From assembly GCF_937889215.1 (NCBI RefSeq), contig NZ_CALBEX010000274.1, positions 1-5,806 of the forward strand: a stretch of DNA of 5,806 bases. The letters are read 5' to 3'. Made by a program: the position numbers and the translations under genes. Of the stretch, positions 1-5,332 are shown piece by piece. The notes below the pieces were generated by a model. It was not told where the DNA came from. It saw only the letters and a list, made by a program, of their open reading frames with translations, and did not search any database. Numbering within the stretch: position 1 is the first letter of the stretch; each line of letters begins with the position of its first letter. The stretch is from an uncultured Limnohabitans sp. Its GTDB lineage: Bacteria > Pseudomonadota > Gammaproteobacteria > Burkholderiales > Burkholderiaceae_C.

Positions 1-53
1 CCACGACCCCTTGGTTCGTAGCCAAGTACTCTATCCAGCTGAGCTACAGCCGC
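1..53 (-). tRNA. tRNA-Arg(ACG), 5' part, cut by the left window edge
   Basis: Read on the minus strand from 53 down to 1, the sequence folds as the first 53 nt of a tRNA: 7-nt acceptor strand GCGGCTG, TA at positions 8-9, D stem GCTC/GAGT with a 9-nt loop AGCTGGATA, a 5-bp anticodon stem CTTGG/CCAAG around loop CTACGAA, a 5-nt variable region GGGTC and the first four bases (GTGG) of the T stem. The anticodon is ACG (window 17-19), so the tRNA carries arginine; A34 is normally deaminated to inosine by TadA to read CGU, CGC and CGA. The T loop, the 3' acceptor strand and any CCA lie outside the window, so acceptor pairing cannot be checked. The gene points the same way as the transporter operon but has its own strong -10 box. 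Confidence 0.93.
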
Positions 54-65
54 ATCATGCATAGA

Positions 66-74
66 ATTATAGCA
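66..74 (-). promoter_or_regulatory. Extended -10 promoter of the tRNA-Arg gene
   Basis: On the minus strand a perfect TATAAT (71 down to 66) is preceded directly by TGC (74-72), which gives the extended -10 form TGnTATAAT. Transcription would start about 7 nt further on, near 59-60, leaving a short leader of about 6 nt before the mature tRNA end at 53. No good -35 hexamer lies at 16-18 bp spacing (candidates such as CGAAAG are poor), which fits an extended -10 promoter. The distance to the tRNA and the exact consensus make this a convincing call for a tRNA promoter, although it is read by eye. Confidence 0.7.
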
Positions 75-82
75 AGCTTTTG

Positions 83-103
83 AGGGCACTTTCGGGCTGC
101 CCT
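83..103 (-). terminator. Hairpin after the transporter operon, weak terminator candidate
   Basis: A 6-bp perfect inverted repeat, AGGGCA (83-88) and TGCCCT (98-103), flanks a 9-nt loop just after the stop codon of the binding-protein gene. On the minus-strand transcript the bases that follow are CAAAAGCTTG, with no run of U, so it is not a classical intrinsic terminator. It may be a 3'-protecting hairpin or part of a Rho-dependent end. On the plus strand the downstream bases are a little more U-rich (TCAATTTATT), but no plus-strand gene ends here. Its position between the operon and the tRNA promoter is the main reason to list it. Confidence 0.3.
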
Positions 104-108
104 TCAAT

Positions 109-1626
109 TTATTGCCAAGACACAGCCGACATGTCGTTGGCAAAAATCGGCGAGCTGGACCACAGGCCTTGGAGGCCTTTGCGGTACACCGCCGTGTTGG
201 TCGGATTGAACAAAAACACGTTGACCGCATCCTTGGCGATCATGCGCTGCATGTCACCAAACAGCTGGGTGCGGTCTTTGGCTGCCGTGGTGGCCGCGTG
301 CTTGGCCGCCAAGTCGCGGAAAGCCTTGCTGTCGTAACCCCAGTAATACTGCGGGTTGGCGTAAGCCATGTAGTCCAGTGGCTCGACGTGGTTGATCACC
401 GTCAGGTCAAAGTTGCCCTTGAAGGTGCCGCCCAGCCATTGGGCCCATTCCACGTTTTCAATTTTGGCCACAATGCCAACCTTGGCCAGCTGTGCGGCCA
501 AGATTTCGCCGCCTTTGCGGGCATAGGGCGGTGGGGGCAAGGTCAAGGTCACGTTCAGTGGGGTTTGCACGCCGGCTTCCTTGAGCAGGGCCTTGGCTTT
601 TTCAGGGTCGTAAGCGTAGGTATTGCTCAGCTCCACATAGCCCGCATCGGTGGGGGCCATGTGGCTGCCAATGGGCTTGGCCAGGCCTTCAAACACGCCG
701 TCGATGAAGGCTTTTTTGTCAACCGCATGCGACAGGGCGCGACGCACGCGCACATCGTCAAACGGCTTTTTGCGGTTGTTGATGGTCATGATGCCTTTGC
801 CGGCTGTGCTGCCCAGCTCGACCACAAAGCGCTTGTCCGACTGGAATCGCTTGAGGCTTTGTGGCGACTGGAAACGCGGCATGCCGTCGATGTCGCCCGC
901 CAACAAGGCAGCCACCTGGGCGGCCGAGTCGTTGATGAAGCGGAAGGTGACCTTCTTCACCTTGATGGCGTTGGCATCGCGAAAGCCATCCCACTTGGAC
1001 AAGGTCACAGCCGTGCCTTTGGCCCAGCGCTCCAATGTGTAAGGGCCGGTGCCCACAGGCTGGGTGGCGGCATTGGCCGCGCTGTTGGGATGAAGAATGA
1101 CAGCGGTATTTTCGCCCATGCGGAACAAGAAATTGCCGTCCGGGTTGGTCAGCACCAGCACCACGGTGTGCGCATCGGGGGTAGAGATGTGGCTGATGTT
1201 GTTGAACACCGCTCCCTTGGCCTTGTTGGTGCTCTTGGCGTCTTTGGCCCGCTCAAAGCTGAATTTGACAGCGGCCGAGTCGAAAGTTGCGCCATCGGAA
1301 AACTTCACGCCCTTGCGCAGTTTGAAGGTGTAAGCCTTGCCGTCGGCGTCCATTTTCCAACTCTCGGCCAGCAAGGGGGTCACTCGGCCATCGACGTTGA
1401 TCTTGGTCAGGCCTTCGAGGATGTTGTAGTGCACCACCTCACCAATGGCAGCGGCGGGAGCCATGGTCGGATCCAAACTGGTCGGCTCCAGGATCATGCC
1501 CAAAGTCACGGTGTCTTTGCGTGACTGCGCTTGCGCTTGCAAAGGCGCAGCCACCAAGCTGGCGACCAACACGGCTGCGGAGCTCAAAGCGAGGGCGCGG
1601 CGGGTCATGGAAGAGACGTTTTTCAT
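109..1626 (-). CDS. Periplasmic substrate-binding protein of a peptide-type ABC transporter (SBP_bac_5 family)
   Basis: This 505-residue protein captures the ligand in the periplasm and hands it to the B/C permease. Residues 1-33 form a Sec signal peptide: basic start with RR at 9-10, hydrophobic stretch ALALSSAAVLVASLVA, likely cut after AQA at 31-33. There is no lipobox cysteine, so a soluble periplasmic protein is expected. Family marks are LDPTMAPA (51-58), LAESWKMDADG (86-96) with the following FKLRKGVKFSDG (101-112), PVGTGPYTLERW (190-201) and DVRVRRALSHAVD (291-303). The length is normal for DppA/OppA-type cluster C proteins. I chose the ATG at 1626 over an in-frame start upstream because AGGAG (1632-1636) sits 5 nt before it, the signal peptide follows directly, and the ATG overlaps the stop of the preceding ATPase gene as ATGA. 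It is the last gene of the operon and ends in TAA at 109-111. Ligand is unknown: di- or oligopeptide is likely, but glutathione, nickel or opine binders share the fold. Confidence 0.93.
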   Translation of the reverse strand: MKNVSSMTRRALALSSAAVLVASLVAAPLQAQAQSRKDTVTLGMILEPTSLDPTMAPAAAIGEVVHYNILEGLTKINVDGRVTPLLAESWKMDADGKAYTFKLRKGVKFSDGATFDSAAVKFSFERAKDAKSTNKAKGAVFNNISHISTPDAHTVVLVLTNPDGNFLFRMGENTAVILHPNSAANAATQPVGTGPYTLERWAKGTAVTLSKWDGFRDANAIKVKKVTFRFINDSAAQVAALLAGDIDGMPRFQSPQSLKRFQSDKRFVVELGSTAGKGIMTINNRKKPFDDVRVRRALSHAVDKKAFIDGVFEGLAKPIGSHMAPTDAGYVELSNTYAYDPEKAKALLKEAGVQTPLNVTLTLPPPPYARKGGEILAAQLAKVGIVAKIENVEWAQWLGGTFKGNFDLTVINHVEPLDYMAYANPQYYWGYDSKAFRDLAAKHAATTAAKDRTQLFGDMQRMIAKDAVNVFLFNPTNTAVYRKGLQGLWSSSPIFANDMSAVSWQ

Positions 1627-2462
1627 GGGGACTCCTGCGTCAAAAAAGAAGGGGGCTGGCCTGGCACAGCGGCCAACAAAGCCCGAGTGTAAGGGTGCTC
1701 GGCTTGCTTGAAAATCTGTTCGGCCGGGCCTTGCTCGACCACACGGCCCGACTGCAACACCAGCACATCGTCGCACATCAGATTGACCACCGCCAAGTCG
1801 TGGCTGACAAACAAATAACTCAGGCCGTAGCGGTCTTGGAGGTCCATCATCAGGTTCAGCACCTGCGCCTGCACCGACACATCGAGCGCACTGACCGGCT
1901 CATCGGCCACGATCAGGGCGGGGTGGGTGATCAAGGCGCGGGCAATCGCAATGCGCTGGCGTTGCCCACCCGAAAACTCGTGCGGGTATTTGTCGAGGTC
2001 TGCGGTTCTGAGGCCTACCTCGCTCAAAGCCAAGGCAGCACGGTCGCGCAGCTCCGTTCGACCATCCGCAGGTTCGACCAAGGTCTTGATCGGCTCGGTC
2101 ACGATGGCCAGCACTTTTTGACGCGGGTCCAGCGAGCCATACGGGTCTTGAAACACCATCTGAAAACCGCTGCGCAACTGCCGCAAGGCTTGCCCGTGGG
2201 TCTGGTGCACGTTCACACCCCTGAACACCACTTGCCCCTCGGTGGGTGTGTCCAGTGCCATGACCAAGCGTGCCAGCGTGGACTTGCCCGAGCCCGATTC
2301 GCCCACGATGCCCACACTTTTGCCCGGCGGCAAGGTAAAGCTCACGTCCGACAAAGCCTGCAAAGCGCCTGCGGGTTGAAACAAACCCGTGCGAGGCAAG
2401 GCAAAGCGCCGACCCAAGTGCTTCACCTCCAGCAGTGGCGCAGATGTGGGCGTCTCGCTCAT
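1623..2462 (-). CDS. Peptide ABC transporter ATP-binding subunit, DppF/OppF type, short C-terminus
   Basis: One of the two cytoplasmic ATPases that power the importer, 279 residues. Visible ABC motifs: Walker A GESGSGKS (54-61), Q-loop MVFQDPYGSLDPR (Gln105), signature FSGGQRQR (163-170), Walker B LIVADEP (183-189, catalytic Glu188), D-loop SALDV (191-195) and switch His221 in SHD. The oligo_HPY tail begins with HPYTRALL (256-263) and then stops after ~16 residues, so it lacks the cysteine-containing tail found in the neighbouring D subunit. All residues needed for ATP hydrolysis are present. The ATG at 2462 is preferred to an in-frame start at 2594 because GGAGG (2468-2472) lies 5 nt upstream, the longer version adds 44 residues unlike the family and buried in the upstream gene, and ATGA joins it to that gene's stop. 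Its own stop overlaps the binding-protein start by 4 bp. Confidence 0.94.
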   Translation of the reverse strand: MSETPTSAPLLEVKHLGRRFALPRTGLFQPAGALQALSDVSFTLPPGKSVGIVGESGSGKSTLARLVMALDTPTEGQVVFRGVNVHQTHGQALRQLRSGFQMVFQDPYGSLDPRQKVLAIVTEPIKTLVEPADGRTELRDRAALALSEVGLRTADLDKYPHEFSGGQRQRIAIARALITHPALIVADEPVSALDVSVQAQVLNLMMDLQDRYGLSYLFVSHDLAVVNLMCDDVLVLQSGRVVEQGPAEQIFKQAEHPYTRALLAAVPGQPPSFLTQESP

Positions 2463-3463
2463 GGCAGCCTCCAGCGCGGGCAACTGACCACATGGGGCGT
2501 TTCCCGAGCGGCTTCGTGTGCGATGTTTTCGGCCTGCGGGGGTGTTTGGCGGCAATCTTCCACAGCCAAACTGCAGCGGTCGGCAAACGCACAACCCGCA
2601 GGAAAATCCATCAACTCGGGCACGCTGCCAGGAATCGTGGTCAAGCGGGTACCGCGTGCCAGCCCCAAGCGCGGGCGCGCCGCAAACAAACCGCGTGTGT
2701 ACGGATGCGCCCGATGCGCAAACAAATCGGGCGTGGCCGCACTCTCGACCACCGCCCCACCGTACATCACCATCACACGGTCCACCTGGTCCTGCATCAG
2801 GCCCAGATCGTGGCTGATCAAGAGCAAGCCCATACCGTCTTCGCGAACCAGTTGTTGGATGAGCGCCAACACTTCTTTTTGCACCGTCACATCCAGCGCG
2901 GTGGTGGGTTCGTCTGCAATCAACAGGTCGGGGCTGCAGGCCAGCGCGATCGAGATCATGATGCGCTGGCGTTGCCCGCCCGACAACTCATGCGGATACG
3001 CGTCAAGCCGCTCACGCGCCCGGGGCAGCTGCACCCGTTCGAGCAGTTGCAAGGCGCGGGCTTTGGCGTCGCGGGCGCTCATGTGTTGGTGCAGGCGCAA
3101 AGGCTCGGCAATCTGCTTCCAGATCGGGTGCAAGGGGTTGAGCGCCGTCATCGGCTCCTGAAAAATCATCGCCATGCGGGCACCGCGCAGCTGGCACATC
3201 TGCGGCTCGGGCAGACCCACCAGCTCTTGGCCTTGCAGCGCAATGGAGCCGCTCACGCGGGCGCGTTCAGGCAGCAAGCCCATCAGGGCCAAAGCCGTGA
3301 GCGATTTGCCGCTGCCGCTCTCACCAATCAGGCCCACCGTCTGGCCCCGCTCCATGCGCCAAGACACGCCACGCAGGGCTTGTGCCCAACCCCGGGCCGT
3401 GGGCAGGCTCACCCGCAAATCATCGACTTGCAGCAACGGTTTGGTGCTTGATCGATCGTTCAT
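2459..3463 (-). CDS. Peptide ABC transporter ATP-binding subunit, DppD/OppD type
   Basis: The partner ATPase, 334 residues from the chosen start. Motifs: Walker A GESGSGKS (47-54), Q-loop MIFQEPMTALNP (Gln102), signature LSGGQRQR (160-167), Walker B LLIADEP (180-186, Glu185), TTALDV (187-192) and switch His218 in SHD. The full oligo_HPY C-terminal region is present: HPYTRGLF (253-260), IPGSVPELMDFPAGCAFADRC, with cysteines at 291, 297, 304 and 328. In some characterised peptide importers four such cysteines hold a [4Fe-4S] cluster, so a cluster is possible here. Two starts compete: GTG at 3469, overlapping the upstream TGA, and ATG at 3463. I chose ATG because AAAGG (3469-3473) is 5 nt before it, whereas the GTG has no usable site upstream. 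The choice changes only two residues. The gene overlaps the next ATPase gene by 4 bp. Confidence 0.94.
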   Translation of the reverse strand: MNDRSSTKPLLQVDDLRVSLPTARGWAQALRGVSWRMERGQTVGLIGESGSGKSLTALALMGLLPERARVSGSIALQGQELVGLPEPQMCQLRGARMAMIFQEPMTALNPLHPIWKQIAEPLRLHQHMSARDAKARALQLLERVQLPRARERLDAYPHELSGGQRQRIMISIALACSPDLLIADEPTTALDVTVQKEVLALIQQLVREDGMGLLLISHDLGLMQDQVDRVMVMYGGAVVESAATPDLFAHRAHPYTRGLFAARPRLGLARGTRLTTIPGSVPELMDFPAGCAFADRCSLAVEDCRQTPPQAENIAHEAARETPHVVSCPRWRLP

Positions 3464-3465
3464 GT

Positions 3466-4311
3466 TCACCTTTGCCGCGCCAGCCGAGGATCGAGCACAT
3501 CGCGCAATCCATCGCCCAGCAAATTCAGCCCCAGCACCGCCAGCGCAATAGCCGCGCCCGGGTACACCGCCAGCATGGGGGCTTGGAACATCTGGGACTG
3601 CGCTTCGTTGAGCATGCGGCCCCAGCTGGGTTGCGGCGGCTGCGTGCCCAGGCCCAAATATGACAAAGCCGCCTCGGCCAAGATGGCGATCGCGAACTGG
3701 ATGGTGGCCTGCACGATCAGCACGCTGGCGATGTTGGGCAGCACATGCGTGAGTGTGATGGCCAGCGGGCCCTGGCCTGCGGCTCGGGCAGCTGCGGTGA
3801 AGTCGCGCGCCCAGACCGCGTTGGCCGCGCCGCGCGAAATGCGGGCAAAAACCGGGATGTTGAAAATGCCAATCGCCACAATGCTTACTACCAGACCCGG
3901 CCCGTAAATGGCCGTGAGCATGATGGCCGACAACAAGGCCGGAAATGCAAAGGTGAAATCCGAGGCCCGCATGATGAGCTCTTCCACCCAGCCGCGTCGC
4001 GCCGAGGCCAGTAAGCCCAAAGGCACGCCCACACCCAGGCCAATGCCCACCGCAATGAAGCCCACCAGCAAGGAGTTTTGGCTGCCCACCAAAAGCAAGG
4101 AACCGATGTCACGCCCCAGGCTGTCGGTGCCCAGCCAATGCGCGGCGCTGGGCGAAGCCAGTTTGTTGGGAATGTCGATGTCGCCCACCGGGTAAGGGGA
4201 CCAAAACATGGAGAGCACCGCGCACAGCACCATCAGCAGCACCATGGCACCGCCCGCCACAAAACTCGGGTGTCGCAAAGCGCGTCGCCAAACAGTGTTC
4301 TTATTTGGCAT
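3466..4311 (-). CDS. Peptide ABC transporter permease, DppC/OppC type
   Basis: A 281-residue inner-membrane subunit that forms the channel with the B-type permease. A short cytoplasmic N-terminus is followed by a first membrane segment (about 18-37), then a periplasmic stretch with the OppC hallmark HWLGTDSLGRD (58-68). Further membrane segments lie near 80-104, 116-138, 140-157, 195-219 and 246-267, about six in all. The cytoplasmic coupling (EAA) loop is at 170-193 (FTAAARAAG then HVLPN), where the ATPases dock; the leading Glu is Ala, which is common in this subfamily. GLGTQPPQPSWG (220-231) is another conserved patch. Start ATG at 4311 has AAGG (4318-4321) 6 nt upstream and overlaps the end of the B permease gene by 11 bp. 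Its TGA (3466-3468) lies 2 bp before the D ATPase ATG, so the ribosome site of that gene is inside this one. Confidence 0.94.
   Translation of the reverse strand: MPNKNTVWRRALRHPSFVAGGAMVLLMVLCAVLSMFWSPYPVGDIDIPNKLASPSAAHWLGTDSLGRDIGSLLLVGSQNSLLVGFIAVGIGLGVGVPLGLLASARRGWVEELIMRASDFTFAFPALLSAIMLTAIYGPGLVVSIVAIGIFNIPVFARISRGAANAVWARDFTAAARAAGQGPLAITLTHVLPNIASVLIVQATIQFAIAILAEAALSYLGLGTQPPQPSWGRMLNEAQSQMFQAPMLAVYPGAAIALAVLGLNLLGDGLRDVLDPRLARQR
3469..3473 (-). promoter_or_regulatory. Ribosome binding site that decides the start of the D ATPase gene
   Basis: AAAGG on the minus strand (3473 down to 3469) stands 5 nt before ATG 3463, an ideal distance. The competing GTG (3469-3467) overlaps the last base of this site, so it cannot use it. 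This favours the ATG as the true start. The site lies across the last sense codons and the stop of the upstream permease gene, which fits translational coupling. Confidence 0.6.
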
Positions 4312-5266
4312 GGCCTGCCTTCAATCGTGGATCGATCCACGCATACAGCACGTCGATGCAAAAGTTGATAAGGATGACCAGCGCCGACAGCAACATGACC
4401 ACATCGCGCACCACGATCAGGTCGCGGTTGGCAATGGCCTGAAAAATCAGCCGCCCAATGCCGGGCAGCACAAACACGTTTTCAATCACGATGGCGCTGG
4501 TGATCAGGTTGCCGAACTGCAAGCCCATCACCGTGAGCACCGGGATCATGGCGTTGCGCAGCACATGGCCCCACAGGACCTGACGGCGTGACAGGCCTTT
4601 GGCCCGTGCGGTGCGCACAAAGTCTTCGCGCAAAGTGTCGAGCACGGCCGATCGGGTGACTCGCGTCAAGATGGCCGTTTGCACCGCCGCCAGCGCCATG
4701 GCGGGTAAAAGCAAGGCCTTGATGCCCTCGCCCACCCCGCCGCCATCGTCCTCGGACCAGCCCGGGAAACCGCCCGCGCTCACCCACTCCAGGTGTACCG
4801 CGAACAGCAAGATCAAAAGAATAGCCAGCCAGAAATTGGGCAGGGCCAAGCCCAGTTGGCTGAGCGTCATCACGCCCACATCACCCGCCTTGTTTTGCTG
4901 CGAAGCGGCGTAAATGCCCAGCGCCAGCGCCAGCGCCACCGTGAGCCCCATGGCCATCACGGCCAGCGGCAGCGTGACTTGCATGCGCTCGGCCATCAAT
5001 TGGGCGGTGGGGGTGTCGTAAGAGATGCTCAGGCCCGTCTGCCCCTGCAGCATGCCGCCCATCCAACTTAGGTAACGGGTGGCCGCGGGCTGGTTCAGGC
5101 CCAATTTTTCTTCCATCGCGGCAATGGACTCGGGCGTGGCCGTTTCGCCCAAAATAACCTGCGCGGCATTGCCCGGCAGCAACTCCAGCACCGCAAACAC
5201 CACGATCGATGTGGCCAGCAGGGTCAGCACAAAGCTCAGCAACCGTCTCAAAACAAACAGGGGCAC
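4301..5266 (-). CDS. Peptide ABC transporter permease, DppB/OppB type
   Basis: First gene of the operon, a 321-residue inner-membrane channel subunit. The N-terminus shows the typical B-type pattern: a first membrane segment (about 9-30) ending in LLPGN, then a periplasmic region with EEKLGLNQP (52-60). Further membrane segments are near 98-121, 136-157, 184-201, 241-263 and 288-308. The cytoplasmic coupling loop is at 215-243 (DFVRTARAKGLS, then HVLRNAMIPV), followed by ENVFVLPGIGRL (262-273), and the protein ends with the AWIDPRLK motif (309-316). A Gly/Asp-rich periplasmic patch lies at 165-182. The start is a GTG at 5266 with AAGGA (5273-5277) 6 nt upstream; no ATG gives a better start. 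The stop TAA (4301-4303) lies inside the next gene. Expression is probably from the divergent gap just upstream. Confidence 0.94.
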   Translation of the reverse strand: MPLFVLRRLLSFVLTLLATSIVVFAVLELLPGNAAQVILGETATPESIAAMEEKLGLNQPAATRYLSWMGGMLQGQTGLSISYDTPTAQLMAERMQVTLPLAVMAMGLTVALALALGIYAASQQNKAGDVGVMTLSQLGLALPNFWLAILLILLFAVHLEWVSAGGFPGWSEDDGGGVGEGIKALLLPAMALAAVQTAILTRVTRSAVLDTLREDFVRTARAKGLSRRQVLWGHVLRNAMIPVLTVMGLQFGNLITSAIVIENVFVLPGIGRLIFQAIANRDLIVVRDVVMLLSALVILINFCIDVLYAWIDPRLKAGHAK

Positions 5267-5272
5267 GCGCTA

Positions 5273-5277
5273 TCCTT
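5273..5277 (-). promoter_or_regulatory. Ribosome binding site for the GTG start of the B permease
   Basis: AAGGA on the minus strand (5277 down to 5273) lies 6 nt before the GTG at 5266. It supports this non-ATG start as the first codon of the operon. The site is in the short gap between the two divergent genes. Confidence 0.65.
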
Positions 5278-5304
5278 GGGGCTGTGAGCAACGATGAACA
5301 GGGT

Positions 5305-5332
5305 ATTCAATGACATCACAAACGATTGTAAA
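5305..5332 (-). promoter_or_regulatory. Candidate sigma-70 promoter of the transporter operon
   Basis: On the minus strand TTTACA (5332 down to 5327, five of six bases matching the -35 consensus) is followed after 16 bp by TTGAAT (5310 down to 5305, four of six matching the -10 consensus). Transcription would start near 5298, giving a leader of about 30 nt that contains the AAGGA site before the GTG at 5266. The position is right for a promoter of this operon, but the -10 box is weak and one such match could arise by chance. The promoter would overlap the first codons of the divergent peptidase gene. No comparably good plus-strand promoter is visible; TATCCT at 5271-5276 has no good -35. Confidence 0.35.

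Noticed and set aside
112..1524. A 470-codon open frame on the plus strand, antisense to the binding-protein gene
   Set aside because: It is the codon-position shadow of a high-G+C gene. The translation is rich in His, Gln and Gly with no family pattern, while the opposite strand encodes a clear SBP_bac_5 protein with signal peptide.
1640..1655. Runs AAAAAA and GGGGG near the 3' end of the F ATPase gene as a possible phase-variation tract
   Set aside because: The runs are only five or six bases and encode ordinary residues; the frame is intact and ends in a normal coupled stop.
1521..3161. A 546-codon plus-strand open frame opposite the two ATPase genes, and the related 338-codon frame at 2435-3451
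   Set aside because: They are antisense shadows: low-complexity Arg/Ser/Gln/His-rich translations, no domains, and they cross gene borders of the minus-strand operon.
3867..3960. Loss of the first Glu in the EAA coupling loop of the C permease, and Arg in its place in the B permease
   Set aside because: Substitutions at this place are usual in DppB/DppC-type permeases (for example RTARAKG in B subunits), so this is not a defect.
5318..5329. Inverted repeat ACAA-ACGA-TTGT overlapping the candidate -35 box, as an operator
   Set aside because: Arms are only four bases and do not extend outward; a match of this size is expected by chance.
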